Below, piece after piece: positions 1 through 11,532 of a DNA stretch of 64,000 bases. The translations under genes and the position numbers were made by a program. Under the pieces are notes generated by a model. It was not told where the DNA came from, made no database searches, and saw nothing but the letters and a program-made list of their open reading frames with translations. The stretch spans positions 32,378,217-32,442,216 of the forward strand of contig NC_133534.1 of the NCBI RefSeq assembly GCF_048544455.1, written 5' to 3'. This stretch comes from Silene latifolia. Its lineage: Eukaryota > Streptophyta > Magnoliopsida > Caryophyllales > Caryophyllaceae. Positions within the stretch are counted from its first letter, which is position 1. Every line of letters begins with the position of its first letter.

Positions 1-2298
1 TAAATTCCCAAATTCCTCCTTCAACCACCAGTCCGCAATCCATCAAATGAATGCAATCCTTTCAATATCGATGTTGAAGATAATAGGGTAATGAAGATGA
101 AAGCTCTCTTAGTTCCACTACTTTTTTTTGGAAAATATTAAAGCTTTCGGTCCTTCTGATTTTTCCACCACCATTGCAAAAACACCATGATTCACTCAAT
201 ACCCTCATTTTATTTTGTTCTAAAAGTTTCGAACTTTCAACAAAGTTTGTTAAATTGAGTTTGGATACTTAGATCCAAGAATTTGTGAACATTTTAAGAA
301 ATTGGCTGTTCTTCAAAACATAAATTGTAAAATGGGTTTCAATTAATTATAAAGGTGAAATTTTTGAATAAAATTTGAAGGGAGGACATACAAAACTATG
401 AAATAGGTTTAAATTAATTATAAAAATGAAATTTTTATATGAGAATTAAAGGGAGAAAAACAAAAAAACTATGAAATGGGTTTGAACTGATTATTAAAGG
501 TGAGATTTTTAAATGACATGTTAGTTTTGAGCCCATTTTCTCTCCATTTCCTCAAAAGAAATGGAGAGGCAAGTACCTATTAATGGCTCGGATCGTATAT
601 TGACAACATCTAGCGGTTCTAAATTTACGCATAAAAATAAAGGAAAATGAGGGTGAAAGAGGAAATTATTATTCAAGGAGATTGTGAGAGGAAATGGAGA
701 GAAAGGAAATGGAGAGGATCTCCTCTTGTTAGTTTTATGGTTCCTTACTTCCTTCACTCAAAGAAAGGACATGGAGAATGTTCAAAGAAAAGGTTTGGAG
801 TGTGAAAGACTGGAAGTGAGTGCAACATTAACAACGTGAGGAAATGACGATGAAAGAAAATGGGGATTAATGATATGAATTTGGGGATTTAGGGTTATTG
901 AATTGAATTGGTGAAAATGAAATGTGTATGGGGTAATTAGTGTGGTTGTATTGAGTATTGGAGGGTAATTTGGGTATTTCATCTAAGTCGTCACTTAACA
1001 AGACGGGAAATAAGAAAAACGATGTTCGGGATAAAAATATGGTGGTGATTGGAGAATATACATTGAAGTTTGGGGGTTATTTGTCAAAACGCAAATACGT
1101 GGTGGTAATTTGTAAAAATACGCAAATACAAGGTGGTTATTTGTAATTTTTCCTAATATAATATGTAGAGTCCAAAATTATGGGCTATTAATAACTTTTG
1201 CTTTGATAGAAAAAGTGGGTTACGTATAAGGTCCACAATTTACAATCCATCAAATCTTGTTGTGTTAGTAGTATCCAGAAAAATAGGCCAAATTAAGAAG
1301 TTTCTTTAGGCGGAAAAACTAAGAGAATTTTTATTCTCTTAGTAGTAGGGGATTAAAAAAGATTTTTATTAAGTTTAATACGGAGTATTGCGCAAGCCAC
1401 ATATGGACACATAACAGCCGTGGGCCCCACAGATATTAGTGTATGTCAATTGTCAAGAGGCCAACCCAGGTACCAAACAAGTTGGCGCCCAAGAATCGTA
1501 GTCATCATTCAACCAAAATTTGCGAACACGTGTTTTACACGGTAAATATCATTAACTACGTATTTGTAAAAATTATAAAAATTAGATATTTTTAATGTAC
1601 TCGCAAAAACGAATCAAACAAGATCCCACATAAATATATTTTCACATATGTATTGAGAGAAAATCGAGATTTAATGTGCACTTGTGAATAGTGTAGAAAA
1701 TGAAAATAGGTAGGGTGAAGTTGAATGGAGGAAATATTACTCTATTAAGAAACGCAAATTCTTCTTTTAGATGGACAGTTTTTGTCTGAAGTTTCAAATG
1801 GGTATATTATATAGAAAAATTCTTGTGTCTTTCAGAGATGCAGTCTTACACTGCTTGCAATTTATTAAAATATTCTATTTTGTGAATTCTTTTGAGTGAA
1901 GAGTCTGCATGATCTGAAAGACAAATATTTTTCTATTATATATGTAATCATTTTATAGTTAAATATAACTATAATAATAGTCATATTTGCTGTAAAATGA
2001 TTATAAAATTACGTCTTATTATTTTAAAATAAAATAATCCATCTGAAACAAGACTAAGTAATTTAAAAACTATTACTTGTAATGTGTGTATCCCTCACCC
2101 TAATTTTGGCATCGCTACCCACTTTACTACTTTAGTACCCACAAACACAATCCCACATCATTAGATATTATACGAACAAACTATAGAAATTTATGGAGTG
2201 GTGTTTATATTGTTCTTTCAAATACCCGATCTCACCAACATTCCATCACGCTATCCGATAACATGAAAACGACATGGAGTAGAAGAAAAGGAAAGCTC
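1..2298. other. AT-rich intergenic DNA
   Basis: No gene or complete transposon recognised. Short ORFs here are unsupported by codon use or motifs. A small direct repeat of period 31 begins at 1090 and 1121 (shared start CGCAAATAC). The stretch around 530-770 is rich in GGAAATGGAGAG-like words on one strand, probably repeat debris. Confidence 0.5.
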
Positions 2299-2301
2299 TT
2301 A

Positions 2302-2663
2302 GACCATCCCCAAGCAAGGTTAATTGCTTGGTCATGACCTTGTTTGGTCATGGTTAATGAGCTAATTATGGTACTTAATTGGTGACCAAAGTTGTTAATT
2401 TGTGACCAAAGGTCAATTTGTGACCATACTTGAACAAATTGACCACTTTTGTGACCTCCTATATGTCCAAATTTGATTGGTAGAACAATTAAAAAATAAA
2501 AAAAAAATGATTGAGAATGTTGTAAAGTGGATAATGATTGGGTTGATGACCTAGGTTGCGACCTTCTGCTTGGGAGGGTGAAAATGAGTCAAGGTTAATA
2601 AGGTGTGATTAAAAGTAAAATCGGGTCGCGACCTAGTTAGCGCGACCTTTGCTTGGGGATGGT
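2302..2663. mobile_element. Tourist-like (PIF/Harbinger) MITE
   Basis: A 362-bp non-coding element with matching inverted ends: GACCATCCCCAAGCAA at the left and its complement at the right. It is flanked on both sides by TTA (2299-2301 and 2664-2666), the 3-bp target duplication typical of PIF/Harbinger elements. The interior is rich in GGTCATGACC-like words. There is no transposase, so it is non-autonomous. Boundaries are read directly; the superfamily call rests on the TTA duplication and end sequence. Confidence 0.85.
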
Positions 2664-2666
2664 CTT

Positions 2667-3004
2667 AGGAAATAAGTAATTGTACATTATTATGTAAAAT
2701 AAGACGTTTTGGCCAAATAAACTTATAATATTTCAAAGTAGCATTTTATTTCAGCTATTTTATCTACTTAAATACTGTAACTTATTTACCAAACACGTAA
2801 TATAAAAATAAATTGGTTTGAAATTTTGGTCAAATAAGTTATCTAAATGTCTTGCCAAACAAACCAATTACGTGGCAATGCAATAGTTATACACATTTAT
2901 ATCTGAGTCGATAATTACTTAACTCAAATAAATATATATTTATTCCAAATATAAATAACATATATGGTCACATAGTTAAAACTTCACTACAATACTACAT
3001 ATTT
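2667..3004. other. AT-rich intergenic DNA
   Basis: Nothing recognised between the Tourist-like MITE and the solo LTR. Confidence 0.5.
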
Positions 3005-3009
3005 GATTT

Positions 3010-4379
3010 TGTGACGCCCCATATTCCAAATGTCTTATCAGGACCACTTAAGGTATGGAAACGTCACCATCTCGGTTACCTGAGGCAATGATAATCATAA
3101 GACAATAACGAAACAAACTTAAAAGCAAATACGGTTTAAAGTGATTACATGTTAAAACCAAAACTGTCAAACTGGAATATAACATTCCCAAAAATGTCTA
3201 CTAGTGAAACTGTCACAACTATAAGACATCGTCTGACACAGCGGAAGACTCTTCTAACTGCCACGTGATGACTCATCTCAGCTATCCCATATGCATCCTA
3301 TCAAACCTGCTCATTAACTGCTCACCATTTCCTAATGGATCACCACAATTTTTCAAAACAAACAACGGGGTCAGTACTAATTACACAATACAAGTCACAA
3401 CGAAACAAATACCAACGCAGCTCAATCAACACAACAATCCTCCAGTTTCCATAACCAATCTCCACACAACTGACTACACACTAGAGTGTGTAGTCCTGCC
3501 AGAGTACCCATCGCAACAAGTACTCCACACCGCCAGTGGGGGACCGCAGCCATACCTCACCAAATCCCCGCTCAACAACCACTGAGCGATAAACCAAGTT
3601 TCCTTAATGTGCACTTCCCCTCCTGTGGTGGGTTCCACAGAGGGCGAACCAAGGGCGTGAAGTCACTCCCGCAAGTGACTCCACTCAGCCAGGGACGCAC
3701 CCCGAATATCACAGACAGTTATACAACAATAATCAACAATATAAACCAACAACCGTCAAGATCAACCAACAATATACTTAATCAATAATCGCAACACAAC
3801 CACCACACATATCTTGTAACTAATACTGAGTAGGTAAAACCCTACCTGGAAAGCAACACGAAATCAGACGATCAAGCAGCTGTTTCAAAATCTCTCCTCA
3901 ACGAACTCTCCTCCTATACATACATACATATTATCACTACCGCAACCACATAATCACAAAAACCCCCAAATCCCAAAATTAGGGTTTAACCATACTCAAC
4001 AAAACGATGAGAAAATCATATGTAGAACTTACCCACGACGCAAGGATCACAACGGTATAAAGAACAATGAAAACCGACACCTCTAGCTCCGAGATTTGCT
4101 AATAATGCGAAGGAATGATTCAACGTAACTTGTAAACTTCTCTTGACTATGATTTAGGTTTTGTAAAAGTGTTTTGTGAAAATATGACGGAAGTATATAT
4201 ATTAATCCGCATTATTAACAAACCCGTCGCAAATCACCCGTAACCCGACTTACTCGATCGAGTAAGTCACTTACTCGATCGAGTGACCTTTACTCGATTG
4301 AGTGCCAAACTTACTCGATCGAGTGCCCTACAGGCAGACTACTGTTTTGTATAAAATCAAACTTACTCGACAGAGTAAG
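3010..4379 (-). repeat. Solo LTR of the chromovirus family (left part, interrupted)
   Basis: Diverged LTR of the same family as elements A, B and C. It begins TGTGACGCCCC on the plus strand and resumes at 11481-11527, where it ends ATAGTATTACA. The interruption is element A. The whole LTR is flanked by the 5-bp duplication GATTT (3005-3009 and 11528-11532), and no internal region or partner LTR follows, so it is a solo LTR left by LTR-LTR recombination. It carries TACTCGATCGAGTA-type palindromes at about 4250-4380 and two hairpins, GACTACACAC/GTGTGTAGTC (3472-3495) and one at 3617-3644. Confidence 0.85.
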
Positions 4380-5721
4380 TGTAACACCCCCATACTCCGA
4401 GTGCCTTACCAGGACCACTCAGGTATGAAGACGCCACCATCTCGGTCGCCCGAGGTATGATAATCAAATAGACAAAACAGAAACAACATATTTAAATAAT
4501 AATTAACGTTTAAAGTGGTTACATGCCAAAAACCAAAACTGATAAAGAGATACAAGTTCTCCAAAACTATCTACTATCAACAGACTATAAAACTATCAAT
4601 CACGGCGGAAGACTTCTAAATCGCATCGTGGTGACTCCTCCCGATTATCCCATACGCATCATCTCATACCTGCTCAATAACTGCTCACCACCCCCGAATG
4701 GATCACCACAGTTTTTAAAACATTTAAACGGGGTCAGTACTAATCACACAATCAATATAGATAACCATAACAAGACACACAGACAATTTGAATCACACAC
4801 ACACACACACACACCAACTCCCATCATCTCAATATCGACCGTCCACTTTGGACCAGCCCGCCGATGTGGGGACCGCAGCCGTTCCCACCTAAGCCCCGCT
4901 CATCGTACGAGCGATAACCCCGTCCATTAATGTGCACATCCCCTTTCGTGGCGGGTTCCACGAAGGGCGAAACTAGGGCGTGAGATCACTCCCGCAAGTG
5001 ACCCCACTCAGCCGAGAACGCATCTCGAGAACCATCACAAACACAACCACAATCACAATCACAATTACAATTACAATCATCATATCAATCAACAAACTAC
5101 AAAGACATCACCAATATCCCATTATGGGACTAATGCGAGTAGGAAATCCTACCCGGAAAGCACAACACGCAGACGGTATCTACAGCTGTCTCAAAACGCC
5201 TCTTCTATGAATTCTCCTCCTAACATATAACACATAGAGACTACCATTCAAATACTGCTCATAACAACCCCCAAATCCCAAATTAGGGTTTCATCAATCT
5301 TAACAAAACAGTATATAAATTATATTAAAAGCTTACCCTCGACGCAAGGAATCCAACGACACAAACTACGATGCAAACCGACCGTCTGAACTCCGGGAAT
5401 TGTCAAGAACGCGATTAGGAAGAAGACTAGTTGCTTTCTCTCTTAAACAGGTTTTAGGTTTTGTGAAAAGTGATTTAGAACAAGGACGAAAGTGTTTAAA
5501 TACCTTAATCGCGTAATTAACAAAACCCGAGAAAACTCCCCGTAAATAGGACACTCGATCGAGTACCCAAGGTACTCGATCGAGTACTCGATCGAGTACC
5601 CCCCTACTCGATCGAGTACCCAACAGGTCAGAAACTATTTTATTTCGCAACTTGCCCTTACTCGACAGAGTAAGGGCTACTCGATAGAGTACCCCAAGAC
5701 ATATAAATACGGAGTATTACA
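4380..5721 (-). repeat. 3' LTR of element A
   Basis: On the plus strand it begins TGTAACACCC and ends GGAGTATTACA (TG..CA in both readings). It is near-identical to 10125-11475 and to 62222-63559. It contains a (CA)n run near 4797-4814, a hairpin at 4941-4967 and the palindrome array at 5551-5692. By eye it differs from the other LTR of the same element mainly in scattered small changes and in array order. Confidence 0.92.
5551..5692. repeat. Palindrome array in LTR (TACTCGATCGAGTA type)
   Basis: Four copies centred on ACTCGATCGAGT, then two variants with ACAG and ATAG in the centre. Copies 2 and 3 are fused with no spacer, unlike the matching array at about 11297-11450. In element orientation the array sits just inside the U3 start. 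Confidence 0.9.
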
Positions 5722-6359
5722 GTCTTCCCTCCTTAAAAGGAACTTCGTCCCCGAAGTTCAACCCATACATAAAAACAACCATACTGACTCGACCAAGACA
5801 CAACAACTTAGCTAAGAACTCAAAAACTCGACCAAACATAAAACATGAACTCTTAACACCCACTCCACCAACTATGTTTACTTCCTTAACATGGCTCACG
5901 ATATCGTATCCACCACATATATATCCCTCACGACACCAACTTCATACATAACCAACCACCATCCACTAACACTACTAGCTCCATAATATCATCCACTATC
6001 AAATCCAAAATCAAGACACTCCTAGACATCAAACGGAATGTTACATTCTACCACCCTTAAAAGGAACTTCGTCCTCGAAGTTTACTCACACTCATAAACA
6101 TCCTCGTTCAACTGCCAAGACTATCGAACTCATAACCATCATCATCCAACTGTCAACACTATCCAAATATTCTCACACTCCTAAACATCGAACTACTACC
6201 AGTCCGGTCATGACCTTTAACAAAATTAACCACAACACGAATCAACCTTTTATTCGACATCAAGACTCAAACTTCCAAATATATTACCATATGCACACCC
6301 ATTAAAATCTCTTTTATCACATCCTACTCCTCTTAAGATAAATGTTACGTCCTCGTAAC
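5722..6359 (-). promoter_or_regulatory. Polypurine tract and three hairpin/polypurine modules of element A
   Basis: Read on the minus strand, a purine-rich tract (5724-5736) abuts the 3' LTR. Upstream of it lie three perfect inverted repeats with four-base centres: AACTTCGTCCCCGAAGTT at 5741-5758, AACTTCGTCCTCGAAGTT at 6064-6081 and GTTACGTCCTCGTAAC at 6344-6359 (plus-strand spelling). Each is followed, in element orientation, by a CTTTTAAGG- or CTTAAGAGG-like purine stretch. The middle module is also followed by TGTAACATTCCG, which looks like the start of another LTR (about 6036-6050). Confidence 0.8.
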
Positions 6360-9121
6360 TCACTAATACTAAATCCTAGATACATCTCATTACCCTCTTT
6401 ACCACCACATGTGCAAGACAACCGTTTATAAACCAAACACTCACCATGCATATATCTAAGGCTCTCTTACTTAAACAATTCTCATACTTTAATTCACTCA
6501 TCAAACCACCTAACTTATACCTCAAAATCTTTAGCTTAACCCAAAACTTCAACTCTTCCACATTACCGCAACACGACATACCTCTCTATATAAACTATAT
6601 AAAACTCTCATTGCCAAAAGTATAACTCACGATCCACACTTGTTACGTACACTCACACTGGATCCTCAAGTTCTTTCTTCCATTACCGCAAAACTCATAC
6701 ATAACTCAACATGGCACTAATTCCCCAACATCCGCACTCTTTGTCTTCAATAAAGGATTATGAACCACCCGCATCTTTCGGATCATTACCACACATGTTC
6801 TACGACTCACTTGCCATTACCATGTCTCTCTGAAACCTTAACTAGAACAGGATCAAAATTATCAGAACAACCTCTCACAACCGTGTCCCATCAATAGAAC
6901 ATCACTATACCATGACAACAACGAAAACATTTTCAACTCTATTTCATATCATACTCTACCTCATTCTTAACTTAACCCGGTAAAGAAAACATCAATAAGC
7001 AAGACAACTGTCTATCTCGCACAAACCGAAACTCGCAGGGGCAACATCAAACAAAGCAACAATCTATGTATAACTGGTATGTACTTTTGAAACTCGAATC
7101 ATAATCATCCCGCCTACTCCACCACAACCGGTGACGGCATCACAACATCGCCACCAATGACCACACCATAGTGCGAAAATACCCGCATCACAACACTATG
7201 TACTGTGCCCGGATCACCACCCGAGGCATCACAACCACATACACCGATAGACATCACAACTGCATACAATTCCCATAAACACTGACTCAGCATAACTTTT
7301 CAGACAAGAAAAACTTACTCAAATCCACTTATTAATTCACCACGCAACATATGATATGGATAAACAGATAAGCATCTCATGAACATCATCTCTACCATTT
7401 CACGGAATACACGCGTGTTATTAATACACACAAAATTATAACTAGCCATGTTAAATTAATCAAATTATTACCCTTTTGGATATCATTCAATTAGTATACC
7501 GTACCCAACATAAATTACAAAACAATCATATAACAACTTTATAATTATCACACCATACCACTTCTTGTGAGGTCAGAACCTCACACAAACATTTATATAT
7601 AACATAGACCCATAATCACATCCAACCAATCAATCCTGATCACGTAAGTTACCACTCAACCAAGGTTACCTGTCACCCGAGCTTAACTCGCATGCCCCTC
7701 ATCACATTCTTCCATTCGCATGCCCAACACCTTCTGCCATACATAACCATATAGCTAACACTCACTATGAGAAACCGCCTCCCAAGACTATGTCTTATAC
7801 CTCCTCACAACCATACTTATCAATTCAGTCTCTACAAAATCAGCCTCTTTAGAATTACCATCTCTCTAACATACCGTCATTCTTAACCATTAGTCAAAAA
7901 CCATAAAACTACCACTATCCGGACATTGAACCCTTTTCACTCATCTCTAAACATCACGATTTCTTTCCTATCTTTGGTTAACATCCCAAACAACGAACAA
8001 CAAACCCATCAACAAAATTACCTCAACATTATTCCCAATACTGTCTTATTTGTATTGTCATCTAACTCTCCACCAAAATCTCATATCATGCAGGTATTCT
8101 ACCAACTTCTTGCTTTCCTTAATTCCTCAAAACTCAAAACTAATCATGTTGTTCTGGAACTTCTATATAACTGTAAACTCAAATCCTCATGATAGTATCA
8201 TACATCTCGACGATTCCTTACTTTTATATCACATGACCTTGGTGGACATTTCCTTAGTTTTATTTCCCCTCATTCTTTTCTTTTGCCCTTGACAAAATCC
8301 CTTATTAACTCAACTCTTCATTATTTCTATCTAACTCTCTAGTGCTCCGGTTACCTTCTCATTGTTCAAGAACTCACATCTCATTATTTTATATCGATAT
8401 CATCTCCCTCTTCCTTACCATAGGTATCCTCTTATTATGCTATCACTCACCCTTGCCACTAATTTATCCATAAAATCGACGTTCACTGTTCAAACAATTG
8501 CATTTCCTTTGTACCTCTCTAGAAATCCAAATTTATTTCATACCATTAATTGCCCAAGGAAGTCACACATTAGTTTCACCTCTTAATGAACCAAATCTCC
8601 CAATCTCACTCACTATCCGCAAATCTACGTCGCGACATGCCTCCATTAAGTTCGCTATATACCACTATTTCCAAACGACCTTTCATTACATATATTCTTA
8701 CTCAACACTATTTCTAACCATCTCCCTCCATAATTCATTATACATCTCAGGTTGCTATTATCCACATCCTTTCTTTCAATCTTTTCATTCTCACGTTCCT
8801 TAAACTTACATCATGCCTTGCCCACATTCACTTACATTTTCATTACTCAACATACAATCATGTCACTCATCTCATTTCATCTCAGAAAACATGCTCTATG
8901 TCTTAATTAAGCCATAACAATCCCAACACATATAAATCATGTCCTCCCCACCGAACTCATACTCATCATAGGTGTCACTCTTTACACCACAAAGTTGGGT
9001 AACTTACGCGTCAAGACCAACATATATGTAGAACAATGCATAAAGAAGCAAAACAACGCCTTTGAATTAAACATAATATGCAACGAAGTCAAAAGATAAG
9101 CATATGACCCAAAATAGGGGT

Positions 9122-9291
9122 CACTAGATCGAGTACCGGACACTCGATCGAGTAAGGGACTTACTCGATCGAGTAGGTGAAGATCAGAAGCACGTAAAAC
9201 AAATTGCCAGGGACACTCGATCGAGTAACTGACGTACTCGATCGAGTACCCCACTACTCGATCGAGTACCAAGGCTACTCGATCGAGTACC
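9122..9291. repeat. Palindrome array in the internal leader of element A
   Basis: Seven copies of the ACTCGATCGAGT core (one with TAG at its left arm), some separated by 5-10 bp and one by a longer spacer. It lies about 830 bp downstream of the primer-binding site in element orientation. The centre base pairs are the same as in this element's LTR arrays. Confidence 0.88.
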
Positions 9292-10111
9292 TACGCATTT
9301 CTCAGCACTGTCCAGTTTTCGTAAAACAGTCATAACTCACTCATTTCTTGGTCAATTTGGGCGTGTGACCTATCGTTAGAATCGTAAAAGGACAAGCTAT
9401 CACCTCCAATTGGAATCACGTTAAAATAATTTATGCATCTCAAGTTATAACAGTTTAAAGACAACTTTGCTGTAATTAGACGACATAACTATTCGATTTT
9501 CTCTTTCAAACACTTAAACGATAACAATGGTAAACAAAACAACTCAATACTCACAAAACCAGTATCCCTAACCACATGTTACTATTTTCAAAAGTTAAGC
9601 AACAAATAACTCGATGCACATATATCATTCAACTTACCAATCACATATTACCCACATGTTTTAATTTTATAACTTTTCGCAACACAAAATATTCTCATAC
9701 ATTACAAATACACTTCGTCACTTAAACATATTCATAATCACAAAATTCATATTCTCATGCAATTGCTACCCCATCTTTTCCAATCAATTCATCATATTAA
9801 AGCCACATTGTAAACATCCAACATGTTATTTCAACATCAAATCTACGCATATATTACTTTTCTTTCACATTCTTAGCTTCTCCTTCAACATCCAACAATA
9901 CACACTTCATCACATTGTTAACAAGTTAACCAAGCACACATATACTCGACAAACACTTTCCCCTGTGACCGGTTCAAAGTTGTAGGGCGACCCCGCGACT
10001 TTAGGACGTCTCCCAAGCCTTTGCACTAGCTCCTACAACTTTTACCCCGGATTCATTTTAATTGACTCCCTATGTTCATTACGTTCATTGGTTACGAGTT
10101 TCGGGATCGTC

Positions 10112-10122
10112 GCTCGATACCA
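10112..10122 (-). promoter_or_regulatory. Primer-binding site of element A
   Basis: Reads TGGTATCGAGC on the minus strand, two bases from the 5' LTR. It differs slightly from the usual plant initiator-Met site TGGTATCAGAGC. Confidence 0.75.
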
Positions 10123-10124
10123 TT

Positions 10125-11475
10125 TGTAACACCCCATACTCCGAGTGCCTTACCAGGACCACTCAGGTATGAAGACGCCACCATCTCGGTCGCCCGAGGT
10201 ATGATAATCAAATAGACAAAACAGAAACAACATATTTAAATAATAATTAACGTTTAAAGTGGTTACATGCCAAAAACCAAAACTGATAAAGAGATACAAG
10301 TTCTCCAAAACTATCTACTATCAACAGACTATAAAACTATCAATCAAATGGAAGACTTCTAAAATCGCATCGTGGTGACTCCTCCCGATTATCCCATACG
10401 CATCATCTCATACCGCTCAATAATCGCTCACCACCCCGAATGGATCACCACAGTTTTTAAAACATTTAAACGGGTCGATTACTAATCACACAATCAATAT
10501 AGATAACCATAACAAGACACACAGAGAATTTGAATCACACACACACACACACACACCAACTCCCATCATCTCAATATCGACCGTCCACCTTTGGACCGAC
10601 CGCCGCGATGGGGGACCGCAGCCGTTCCCACCTAAGCCCCGCTCATCGTACGAGCGATAACCCTGTCCATTAATGTGCACATCCCCTTTCGTGGCGGGTT
10701 CCACGAAGGGCGAAACTAGGGCGTGAGATCACTCCCGCAAGTGACCCCACTCAGCCGAGAACGCATCTCGAGAACCATCACAAACACAACCACAATCACA
10801 ATCACAATTACAATTACAATCATCATATCAATCAACAAACTACAGCACATCACCAATATCCCATTATGGGACTAATACTGAGTAGGAAATCCTACCTGGA
10901 AAGCACAACACGCAGACGGTATCTACAGCTGTCTCAAAACGCCTCTTCTATGAATTCTCCTCCTAACATATAACACATAGAGACTACCATTCAAATACTG
11001 CTCATAACAACCCCCAAATCCCAAATTAGGGTTTCATCAATCTTAACAAAACAGTATATAAATTATATTAAAAGCTTACCCTCGACGCAAGGAATCCAAC
11101 GACACAAACTACGATGCAAACCGACCGTCTGAACTCCGGGAATTGTCAAGAACGCGATTAGGAAGAAGACTAGTTGCTTTCTCTCTTAAACAGGTTTTAG
11201 GTTTTGTGAAAAGTGATTTAGAACAAGGACGAAAGTGTTTAAATACCTTAATCGCGTAATTAACAAAACCCGAGAAAACTCCCCCGTAAAACCGGACACT
11301 CGATCGAGTACCCAAGGTACTCGATCGAGTACCCCCCTACTCGATCGAGTACCCCAGCTACTCGATCGAGTACCCAACAGGTCAGAAACTATTTTATTTC
11401 GCAACTTGCCCTTACTCGACAGAGTAAGGGCTACTCGATAGAGTACCCCAAGACATATAAATACGGAGTATTACA
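10125..11475 (-). repeat. 5' LTR of element A
   Basis: Starts TGTAACACCC and ends GGAGTATTACA on the plus strand; partner of 4380-5721. It has a (CA)n run near 10536-10556, a hairpin at 10684-10710, and a palindrome array near its right end with four ATCG-centred copies and two variants. The array has the same order as element C but not as its own partner LTR. Confidence 0.92.
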
Positions 11476-11480
11476 GTAAG

Positions 11481-11527
11481 CCCCACTCGATAGAGTACCT
11501 CAAGACACATAAAACCATAGTATTACA
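11481..11527 (-). repeat. Solo LTR, right remnant beyond element A
   Basis: Continuation of the solo LTR after element A. It starts just after the second GTAAG target copy and ends ATAGTATTACA, followed by GATTT, which matches the duplication at 3005-3009. Confidence 0.85.
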
Positions 11528-11532
11528 GATTT

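Larger units (their letters stand above)
5722..10124 (-). other. Internal region of element A, non-coding
   Basis: Holds no recognisable protein domain. It is homologous in reverse to the interior of element B (28113-32320). The plus strand is A/C-rich and G-poor, so the element's sense strand is C-poor. Conserved parts are the 3' hairpin modules, a palindrome array at 9122-9291 and a module at about 9300-9470 containing CGTAAAACAGTCATAACTC. Short plus-strand ORFs around 7.9-8.8 kb are antisense to the element and rejected. Confidence 0.8.
4380..11475 (-). mobile_element. LARD-like non-coding LTR retrotransposon A
   Basis: Complete element with two LTRs (4380-5721 and 10125-11475), target duplication GTAAG (4375-4379, 11476-11480), a primer-binding site and a polypurine tract. 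The order shows it is read on the minus strand. The 4.4-kb interior has no gag, protease, integrase or reverse transcriptase motif in any frame. By LTR sequence it belongs with element C, whose visible coding end is a Ty3/gypsy chromodomain, and with B. It is therefore best read as a large retrotransposon derivative that needs enzymes in trans. It lies inside an older LTR of its own family. Confidence 0.9.

Noticed and set aside
7926..8803. Plus-strand ORFs in the interior of element A with a similar ORF in element B
   Set aside because: They are antisense to the element, and similarity follows from DNA homology between A and B. No motif and no consistent start or length.
9122..9291. Repeated short palindromes resembling a CRISPR-like or tandem satellite array
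   Set aside because: The units are 14-bp palindromes with short irregular spacers inside an LTR element of a plant genome. There are no cas genes and no constant spacer length.
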